Shown piece after piece: positions 54,666 through 64,000 of a DNA stretch of 64,000 nt; the stretch's first letter is position 1, and every line of letters begins with the position of its first letter. This stretch comes from Mugil cephalus (taxonomy: Eukaryota; Chordata; Actinopteri; Mugiliformes; Mugilidae). The position numbers were made by a program, and so were the translations under genes. Where the stretch lies: positions 5,384,204 to 5,448,203 of the forward strand of contig NC_061785.1 in the NCBI RefSeq assembly GCF_022458985.1, in the 5' to 3' direction. Under the pieces are notes generated by a model. It was not told the DNA's origin and ran no database searches. It saw only the letters and a program-made list of their open reading frames with translations.

Positions 54666-54671
54666 TTTATA
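54666..54671 (-). promoter_or_regulatory. TATA box of gamma-crystallin B
   Basis: TATAAA on the minus strand, 57 bases upstream of the ATG, matching the layout of copy A. Confidence 0.75.
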
Positions 54672-57600
54672 CTCTCCCACCGACGGTGAGGCCTCTAACA
54701 CGTCAGGAACTACTACCCTTTACCTTTTCTGACGTTCCCTTTGTCCGACATGCCACGGGTAACTTATCTCCTGTCTACTAGAGTTTACCTATAGAATTGA
54801 CCCCCCCCTTCCCTACCCCCACCCACCCACCCACCACCACCATTTGCAAAAAAAAAAAAAAAAACAACCACACAAGTGCTATTCTGTGTTTGCGTGACCC
54901 TTGTTCCGCCGTGACCTTGTGATGCAGCCCTTTTGAAATATCACACAAAAGCCCTTTTGGATATGCGGCCCCTCAGCAACAAAGCGTTTAAAGTGTACAG
55001 TGGCTTAGGTCATTTTTTTTTTTTTTTTTTTGAGGGGGGCACTCACTAAACTAGTACTTAACCAGGTCATGACTTTCCTGTCTTGCTCGGACAGAAATCT
55101 ACTTTTGATTCGGCTCCAGTTAAAGCGGCTTTGGAGCGGCGCATTCCTTAAGTGGTGTTGGGAGGAGAGTTTACTTGTTGTTGGGTTCCCGTTAAAGGAA
55201 AAAAGGTGTTGATACTGTGGACCGAGTTAAGCTTTTGTGTTGATATAATCTACAGTGATCCGCTGTTTCTTTCTGCTTCCATAGCCTGCAGTTGTACTAT
55301 GATGCCAGACGGGACCGGTCTGTTTGCACATGTACAGACAGAACTGTTGAGCGTGTGTTATAAAAGGAGGGGTTCGGGGGCATCTGTGTGTTCGAGTCTT
55401 TGTATAAAATGATAGATGTTTGGACTTGAGGATTTGGCTTGTAAGCGTAGCCCAGAGCTGAAGGGGAAAAGGCCAGAAAGAGTTGCCGCCATGCATTGTG
55501 CTCCAAAAGCCCAGCTGATGCCAGAAAGGTCAGTCCCATCCTTTAGCCTTTCATCGGGATAAAGAGCCTGTGCCCCATCTCCACTTTGTGTTTTTTTTTG
55601 CAGCTTCAACTCTGCAGAAAAAGGGGCTTCAGAAAACACAATAGCCATTATGTTCATGGGCAAAAACACAGCTACCCTGGTAGTATATCCAACGCCATAT
55701 GACACTGTTACTGCGTTAAGGAGCAGTGTTGATAAGCTCCTTTGATCAGTGGATCGACTTGAAACTCTCATAGGCTTCAATAGGTTTCATGTTTGAAGCG
55801 CCGCTCTTTTTCCATGACATAAGTAGATCATTGATATCCTTTCATCACTCCGTGCAGCGTAATTGTAGCCGATTATCAGACATGATGTTGTTTTGTTTTG
55901 CCAGTTTCTGGAGCAAATATTTACTCTTAGAGGAAAGGTTTTATCGGAACGTATAAGGAACAAATGTTCAGATTTTCCTCATATGTTCGCAGATTAATGA
56001 CTCCTTTCATTGCGCTCGTTGAATGTAAAGTCTGTGCGGATATTTGCGCTCTGTCAAACTCTCGTTGGAGCCTGGAGACCGTCACGCGGCAGCGAGCATT
56101 TTTTGAGTTGACTTTGAGCTGGACTCCGAGGCTGCAGCTCAGCCTGACCTCTGACATCTAGTAATGACAGAAGCGCACCGAGACAAAAAAATAAAAAAAT
56201 AAGAATCTGATCTCTGGTAGCACCATTGAGGAACATCAGCTAACCCAAACTCATTAGTCGGGACTTTGGCTCTCTTCGTGCGTCTGTGGCTTCCAGAGGG
56301 GAACCTCGTTTCACAGGATCTCAAATGATCATCTTTAGCTGTGCCACAAGACATCTCCTCCCCACCCTGAAGGGAAACCAACATCACAGAGGCCCTCGCT
56401 TGCTTTCGCAGTTCCCCCCGGAGGAGAAGAAAGCTACCCACTGCGGAGCGTTCCCCTCTTCATCTCGGAATGATGGAAGAAAAGGAAAGGAGAAGGGTGC
56501 AGAGTGGGAGTGGGGGGGGGGCTAGATTTGCTGCTCCATTGTGTCCGAGGTATCTCATTGTGCAATCTGTGTAATCGCGTGGGAGATGACGACACTGTTA
56601 GCCCGCAGAATGACAGTCAGCTGGGGACCTGTGTGATTGATGTGCACCCCACAGAGATGGAGGAGAAACTCTGACACATAGCAAACCCGGCACTAGTTAA
56701 CTTGCACCTTTTTCATCTACCCGGCTTCCAGAATAAAAAACCCATTCATGTGGCTGATACCTAATTAGAATGTGAATGTGCGACTCGCTCAGTAAAACAT
56801 ATTTCAGGTCAGAGGAGACTTCTTTCAATATAAAAACAAATCATATTCTCATAATCCAAAGTACGGTTCGCTCTGACCCTGCCGCATACGGGAAGGCTCA
56901 CCCCGTAAATGTTGCAGGCAGAGATAGGAGAGCGGCCGGGGCCCTTTCAGCGCCTCCAATGTGTCGTTTTACTCGACAGCCGATACAAAACGGTACTGAG
57001 GCGTAAACAAGGGGTCTGTGTGAGTTTTGCTCCTGAGAGCCGGCTAATCTGGTGGTGAAAATGCGGGTATGATGGGGAAGTGCTCGCCAAAAAGCCTCCC
57101 ACGCCGGGAGTAGAATGAGGACCTCTCTTTTGCTGAGAGATCATCCTCTCCATTCTTTCTGTCAGAAAATCTCCAGGCATCCTCCGTCTCTTGTCACTGC
57201 CAGCGCGCCGGCTCTATCGGGACTGCCAGACGCAGGAGCCACTGTGAGCCCGTGCCAGGGCCAGGATTTACCGCGATGCGTCTGATGTGCTCCATCTTTT
57301 TTTTTTTTTTGCTGGGGGATAATTAAAAGAGGAAATGGTGTTGGAAGAACAGAGTGGAAAAGCGGGTGGGACGGAGGGAAGGGAAGTGGGGGGGGGGGCT
57401 TGGACCGAGCGAATGGATGCAGCTGTCAATTATGTTGAATTGTTGATATGTTTGTTTCCCTCTCTCGGAAATTGTGTGTTGTGAACTGTTCCCCATCAGG
57501 GTTTAGTTGTAAAGTTTGTGGTAAATCTCCACTCCGTACATGTAATTAAAAAAACAAAACAAAAATAAAAACATTTAGGCTAATTAAGAAGTACTCTCAG

Positions 57601-57794
57601 CAATGAAATCACCGTAAAGATTTCCTCTTAGTCCGATTCTGATGACCCGCAGGTGAAAGAGCTGTGAAAGAAAAAAGTTTCCAAACATTCACACAACTAC
57701 GGTACATTTAAGATGCACACACTTTCATGTCCTCTCGAGGATTAATTATGTTCGTTTCCTTCTTGTGTTCAGAAATTAAATTTGAGTTTAAAAC

Positions 57795-58215
57795 TAGTGA
57801 CACTCGATACCAACGATTTCCCTTACGATCCGATAGTGAGTAAAATTCAGGCTGATATCGGCGATACCGATAGTTTGTGTGAATAAATGTGTCTGGTAAA
57901 TCTAAAAAAATTTATTGTATTACAAATAATAGCTTCATAAAGGATACAAGACATCAGAGTAATTTATTTATTCATTTTAAACTCTAGTATATTGAGGTAT
58001 CGGCCTCATTTACTATATATGTCAGCCGAGCTAATACAACAACAGAAAAAACAAACAGAGACACAATCATACAAAATATATGAAAAGGTTTGTTGTCCAC
58101 TGTTTAGTGACTTTCCACTGTGTTCCTCGAAAGTATCGATATTTTGATTTGAGAATCGATTATAGGGCTCGAAGGCCTGGTATCGGAAGTATCGATATTT
58201 CGGTGTCGCTCCTTA
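57795..58215. mobile_element. Nonautonomous DNA element with 'GATATCG' terminal motifs
   Basis: Left part holds GTGACACTCGATACC and GATATCGGCGATACCGATAG. Right part holds GGTATCGGAAGTATCGATAT and ends near GGTGTCGCTCC. The ends are loosely inverted copies (GACACTCGATACC against GACACCGAAATATCG). Repeats with such TATCGAT-rich ends are common in teleosts. The superfamily is not determined. Confidence 0.5.
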
Positions 58216-58969
58216 AAAGTGTTTGTGCAACCACCACATTCACATCAGTGCGTGTGTGTCTCTCTCACACAAACGTGCACTGTTTGAGTCATCCGCGCGT
58301 CTCCCTTTATTTGACTAAATCAATTTGAGATGCTCCACCACGCAGCATGACCCAAACTCTGTGAAAAGCAGGACAGCTCCTTCGTCTCCGAGCAGACGCA
58401 CCTCGGGGAGCGCTGGCTTTTAGCTGCTCTCACTCCTCATCACCCGACTCTGTTTTGACGTGGCGTGTCTCCCGCAACCCCGAAGCTTTAAAGGTTTAAA
58501 GAGCAACTTTTCACCCTGTAATCCAGGTGCCTTTCAAACAAGTCACGCTGTTTACTGACACATGACAAAAAAAGTTCAACCCCCCTCTCATCTCTGCTTA
58601 CAAGACTGTAACTCACCTCAGAGCCTGGTAGTCATTCCTCCAGAGCGCCCTGAACAAACAGCCTCAGCGAGGAAGGGGCCCCTGCCTTTCACCGCTCACT
58701 AAATTTGTAATAAGATGTGATGCTGTTGTTCACTTCTTCAAATTTGCCATCAAAGCAAATGTGTTCTGACAACAGCTAGTGACAAGTGCACCAGAGGAGA
58801 GGCGGCAAATCAGCTCTTTCACGCCGCGTATCAATTATTGATCATGTTGCACCCCTCCCTCCCTACCTACCCCCCCCCCCCCCTCCCAGCCCTCCCCTCC
58901 CGTGCCACCCCACCAAGTAGACACCTTGTGATAATGAAATACATCAATTTAAAAAATAAATAATAAACC

Positions 58970-59170
58970 GGGGTCGGCTCCATTGTTGCAAAGCCTTAAG
59001 AGCTTGATTGACTGCCTGCACATTTTCCTGGTTGGCAGTCAGGCAGATCAAAGCAGGGTTCCTCTTATTGCCCAAGGCCACTTGCAATTTATTTAGAGGA
59101 GCAGTGCTGCTGTCCCAGCAGGTAACATTATTGGGCAGAGACACTCAGGATAATCATAGCTTTGAGGTGC
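58970..59170. promoter_or_regulatory. Candidate conserved element with open minus-strand frame
   Basis: A stop-free minus-strand frame over 60 codons includes LQVALGNKRNPALICLTANQ and ENVQAVNQALKALQQW, unusually protein-like. The DNA also has ultraconserved-element texture (GCAATTTATTTAGAGG, CTTGATTGACTGCCTGCACA). I recognise no protein family. It could be an exon of an unknown gene or a noncoding element. Confidence 0.35.
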
Positions 59171-60515
59171 CTCTCAAATCCCACCTCTGCTGGCGCTATC
59201 ATGCATACACAAAAAAAAAAAAAAAAAAAAAAGAAATAAAATACACGCATATGATTTACAAAAACCATTCATTATTGTAGTAAATGAAGTGGCAGATAGG
59301 ACTACATTAAAGTCCTTACAGGGAGGATCCAGCTGCTCAAAGGCTTCGACCTTAGCTGCTCTGAATATGTTCATAGGTTACACTGGATTTGGTGACACGT
59401 GTCAAGATTTATCGGACTGAGTTGTATGTTATTCAAAAAAAGAAAGAATTTTATGTTAAATACTTTATTCTGTTACAATAAAACAGGAGCCAGGAGAAAA
59501 CGCTTTGTGACGCGACACAAAAACCTAAAATGTCTTAAAGCCTGATTAAGTGACAAACACGTGGACAAAAGGTGCCAAGTTTCATGTATTGACAAATTAT
59601 GTTTCATTTCGTTTTTTTTTTCTCTTTCTGTTTTTTGTTCAATATTCAGCGTGCGGTGTCAGACACCTTAAATTGTCAGAGGCTTTTGTGTGCGCCTCAT
59701 TAATAATACACGACAGAGCGCATAATAACGGGACATACTTGTTTTTTTTATTTTGTCCCGACTCACCCTTAAGAGCTAAGAGCACATAAATGCACAAGAT
59801 AGTGTAAAGTCACAAGGCTTAATAATAATAATAATAAGTACTTTTATGTCTGTGTAACTTTATATCTGAGATTACGAATAAACTGCAAGAAGCATTTAAG
59901 TTATTAGAGATGCAGATCAGCTGATTTACTATAAACTTACTATAGCAGGAGCCCTTTTGAACAGTTAAATGTAAAATAAAAAATATGAAAATACAAATTA
60001 CTGAAATTAAATTGTTGGTTGGTGATATATATCATAAGTAAGTAAATTTTTTATTTTATTTTAATCATTAAAAATGAATCTGTCAATCTTTTATAAATGC
60101 CTTTAATCCTGACAGCATTTTCATACGCTTACATATTTGTAGGATAGTTTAAGGAAACACATTAAAAACAGCCATGTTCCCATGTTACAGAATTGCACGT
60201 GCAGAATTTCTACTGTTTTATAATCTAAATGCATTTTATTGTTTAAATTTATTGTCTAAATGTGTTAAATGATAATTTAAAGCTGCTGTTACATCATGCA
60301 GTGGCATTTCTTTAAATTAAATTACTCCTTGTCCTTTTTAAATCCCTTTAAAATGCCTTAAAAAATAACAACTCATCAATTTAAAACATATTTTCCTAAA
60401 CTATACCTACAACTTTGTGAACACAGATTTGTTCTTTCTGTTAAACTAGTACAATCCAGCTCAGTTTGTCCTCACAGTGGACCAGTTTTTCCCACTTAAA
60501 CTTGGCTTTGAGTTC

Positions 60516-60535
60516 CAAGCACTAGAGGGCACTAG
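60516..60535 (+). promoter_or_regulatory. CTCF-like motif
   Basis: CCAAGCACTAGAGGGCACTA resembles the CTCF core. Motif match only. Confidence 0.3.
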
Positions 60536-63500
60536 AAGCCAAAGCATTGTCTGCCTCCAGGATGCTGTTTTAACTTCTTTCTAAAGCAGCCGTATCTCTG
60601 AGCGGCCCGCATGTTTGTTTGCTTGCATGTATACATTTGTAAGTAAGCCTGGGCACACGTGTAAATACATGCAAGTTACACAAAGGCTCAAATTCATGTG
60701 GTACGGCTCCATGTTCGCCGGTGCCACGGCTTCCCGTCTGTACCGACTATCTGTGGTCCGACATAGCTTCACCAAGGGAGTTTAAAGAAAAGAGAAAAAA
60801 AAAAAAACAGGTTGACATGACCTGTGTCCCAGCACGCACGCTGCTGCTGCACCACCACCGGTTTGCAGACGTAAAACAACACATTCTGTGGCACGCACGC
60901 ACACCACAGCGATATTTTTCCCTCTAGTTTCAAACAAACTTAGACCGAGGCGCACACAGCATGGCCAAACAAAGTCTCAGACAGACAATGAACAGTTAGC
61001 TTTGTAGCAGTTTCAAGCCAGCGTGTGTTTTTGAACTGCAGATGTGGATGCTGACTGAAGGATCAGTGCACAAACTGCAGGACTGCAGAGATGGCAGTTC
61101 TCCCATAGGGTCTGGCACAGCCCGGGCCTTTGTGTTGTACCCCATTTACACTGTTCTGTTCATTTAGCCATGTTGAAGAGCTGGTGGTGCTCTGTGCCTG
61201 TGCGTTGTGACGGGGGTGATCTTTTGAAAGCACGTCCTCAAGCCCGCGTGTGCACATTGTGCCTCCATATGGCACGCGTTGGCTTGTCAGGCAGAGGTTT
61301 TGCGGGAGGATAAAGAGTTTTAAAAAAAAGGGTTTTGTCCATTTTGGAACATTTGTGAGTGAGAATCTAAATTGAGCTGTCCGGTTTCCTCGCTCGGTAT
61401 CGGAGGCTGCACATCTTACATTTATGAATTCTACAGAAAAAGGGGGGGGGGGCTTATCTCGCCGGCAAGCACCGGTTTCCATTCCTGCTGGGAATTAATT
61501 GCACGACCATGAAGCGCAGGTATGTGAGATGGAATCAAGAACGTCATTAACATTCGTGCGCAGTTGTTTTGTGCTGCAGGATGGAGGAGTGAGACGTACA
61601 AGAGGCTTGACTTGATCTGAGGGAGGCCTCGGAGGAGCAGGAGAGAGGCGCCGCCGTCCCCGGACTGCGCACCGAACGGGGCCCACGGCAGAGTCCCCCG
61701 GAAGACCGAAAGCTCCCACTCAGGGGAGTTTCAGCCAAATTAAAAAACAATGACACACTAAGGGAGAAACTAATGCCAGTTCCCATCATCAAGTCCCACA
61801 TTCTTCACTATTTTTCTTTTAACTTTTGTTTTTTTTTTTTTTTTCCCTTTCCTTTCCCTCTCTGTCTCCGACTCTTTCTCTTTTCCCTCCGCACTGTTGT
61901 TTTCTAGTTTGTTTTCCATCCGCACTCCTCTGGCTGTCGCCGAGCGCTACAGCCACTTTCAAAGGCTCGGCTGTCACGCGCCGCCTTTGAGTCCCGTTTG
62001 AAATTTTAACGTACATGTTGTCAGGGTGCCGTCAGGAGTGATTGACAGGTCCGTCCCAGAGCAACACCGGGCTTGGCAGGCTGGCTGTCTTTTGTCAGAG
62101 GCAGCCGAGGAGAAGCAACAAAGGGAAGGAGCAGAGGAGGAAAAAACATACATAAATAAAACAAAACTGCTCTTACCCATTTCTCAATAAAGACCAAATT
62201 AGATTAATCTTAAGGCAGAGCAAGGCTAGGCAGACAGTTGCGGAAAAAGACTTGATATTTTCTCTGGCTTTGTTCCCTGCCATTGATGGCGCGCAGCTTC
62301 GACACCCTCTCAACAGGACACCAAAGGCTGCACAGCAAGAGTTGTTTAAAGAGCCAGCTGTACATATTAATCTTCATTATCACCTCCCTTCAATGCAGAG
62401 AAATTCCAAAGTAGAGTTTGTCCTGTGCTCACCTGTGTTTGAAAGTGGAGCTGCGGCATTTGTGGCCTTGTCAGCTGCTGATTTTTTATTTTTTTTTATT
62501 TTGTTAAAGTAAAAACTGGATCTGGTGGAAAAATACACTTTTCTTTTCAATGTTGCATCAAGTTTTTGGCATTTTAAATTTTAGGATACCACAGTTGTGC
62601 TGAATGCACGACTCAACCCAGAACTCAGTGATACCAGAATCAGCGCAATGTGGCCAAAACTTCTTTTTACAACATCATGCATTCAATATTAAGCCCTTAT
62701 CCCTTTACTAAAATATATTGGATCCATGTTAATGTGTGTTTAAATAAATTTAAATTTGTGGCGGGAAATAAAATAAATATATATATATATATATAAATAT
62801 CCAATCAACCAAAGATTTTGCGACTGTATGCTATACATAAAAATAAATTAATAATTTAAAAAATAATTAAATTTTCAAAATATTATTTAAAAAAAATAGT
62901 AAAAAGGGAAATAGTGTTAGGCAGTTACAAAAATATAATAATAATAATAAATAAAATAAAGAATAAGATTTGCATATACACAAATCTACAAGAAATTTAG
63001 TAAATACACTAAATACAATAGAAGTAATATAAAGGCTAAATTATAAGGTATAAAAATATTGATGGAACCTCACTTTTGTTTCTTTAGTCAATCCAAAACC
63101 AAAACTAGATGATAACAATTTATTCAGTGAAACAGTCTTTCAGATTGATGTTAACTGTCAGTGTTGGGGTTGCAGGTCAGTATCACCGGGCCTGGGGGGG
63201 GGTTTGGGGGGCACCCAGTCTGCTTAAGTGTCTTTGAGCAAGACACCGAGTCTCTGCCAGCTCCAACCTGATCTCTGACCTCCCCGTGCAGCTGGCACAC
63301 ACACACACACCATCACACACACATGCACACACACAAAAAACTTTATCCGAATAAAAATCAGAAGTAATGAGGACAGAAACAGAAATGTAGGCTGATGCGA
63401 AAGTTGTGCAGAAGTTCGTTTGAATGGTGCAGTGGAGCAGCTGCGGTTGATTCTGTGGCGCGTACAGGAGCCCGACGTCGCCTCTCCCTTTCTCGTACTA

Positions 63501-64000
63501 GTGCGGCTCAGTGTGAAGGGAGTTGAGCGTGAACCAGAGGAAGCAGGAACACAAAAATACAATCCAGTGTTGAGCAAGTTGTTCCTGTCAGTCTGGGTGG
63601 TTGGTCGTGCCGGGTGATCTGTAGCGGCCATATTGAAATGTGGGAAAAGAGGTGATGCTAAAAGGCTTTGAAGCTTTTTTTATATATATATCTGATCTTT
63701 AAAGCTCTTCTAGGTCTGGCTATTTATGTTCTTCAGAGAATTAAAAGCCATTAAGATCTAATGACATTTTGCACCTGTCTGTTCCCCGTGTTCGGACTGA
63801 ATAAGGATAAAAAAGCTTTTAGTTCCTCTGCCCCCTCTGCTTGGAAAACCTTTCAGTGTGAACAAAAAATGTCTGATCTTCTCTCATTTGAGGCCTTCCG
63901 CTCTGTTCCAAAAGACCAACGACGCGATTCAGATTGTTACCCAAGTCATCACTCCTGCTCTGTCTTGACCAGGTCACCCTTGTGAAAGAGGTGTTGATCT

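Larger units (their letters stand above)
54680..64000. other. Gene-free right flank with enhancer-like blocks
   Basis: No exon or RNA gene could be supported. Non-repetitive, balanced-composition blocks that look like conserved noncoding elements lie at about 56560-56750, 57140-57290, 58690-58850, 58970-59170, 61480-61590, 62030-62130 and 62250-62420. Between them are poly-A/T runs, simple repeats (CA near 63297-63335), a repeat at 57795-58215 and a hAT-like fragment at 62660-62830. The blocks may belong to a developmental gene outside the window. Confidence 0.45.

Overview
This window is nuclear DNA of a bony fish, most likely a percomorph-type teleost. The evidence is spliced genes with short GT-AG introns, a tandem pair of teleost-style gamma-crystallin genes with a three-codon first exon, many Tc1-like and hAT-like transposon relics, L2/CR1-type LINE ends, and dense CA/GT microsatellites. 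It is not a dense gene cluster: about 1.8 kb of neurod2, a 46-codon-plus-tail DARPP-32 gene spread over 11 kb, and an 8-kb aldh18a1 account for most of the coding content.

Layout. 1-9 kb: gene-free flank downstream of neurod2 with microsatellites, repeat relics and an AT-rich enhancer-like block near 4.95-5.4 kb. 9.0-12.3 kb: a neurod2-type bHLH gene on the minus strand, with a single coding exon, a predicted noncoding first exon and an E-box-rich promoter. 17.8-28.8 kb: ppp1r1b (DARPP-32) on the plus strand, at least five coding exons. 30.7-32.9 kb: pnmt on the minus strand, three exons and a TATA box. 38.7-47.9 kb: aldh18a1 (P5CS) on the plus strand, 16 clear coding exons plus an uncertain first one. 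51.4-54.7 kb: two tandem minus-strand gamma-crystallin genes, each with three exons and a TATA box. 54.7-64 kb: no recognisable gene, with several blocks that look like conserved noncoding elements.

Genes in context. neurod2, ppp1r1b and pnmt are neighbours in the same order on human 17q12, so this is a piece of the ancestral NEUROD2-ERBB2 block; stard3 and tcap, which lie between PPP1R1B and PNMT in mammals, are not visible here. neurod2 acts in neuronal differentiation, DARPP-32 in dopamine signalling and PNMT in adrenaline synthesis. aldh18a1 (mitochondrial proline/ornithine synthesis) and the lens crystallins are unrelated in function.

Most notable observations: (1) three copies of a tRNA-Gln(CTG) gene, each inside a Tc1-like MITE at the same internal point, meaning a tRNA gene appears to have been picked up and spread by a transposon; (2) pnmt flanking sequence repeated in the same order at 33.8-35.1 kb with no gene between, suggesting the ghost of a tandem pnmt copy; (3) two overlapping splice donors in aldh18a1 that would give the Val-Asn plus/minus isoforms known in mammals; (4) unusual substitutions in the NeuroD helix-loop-helix and in DARPP-32, where the Cdk5 site is absent. 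Exon borders were set by eye from splice signals, reading phase and remembered family sequences; no alignment was run.
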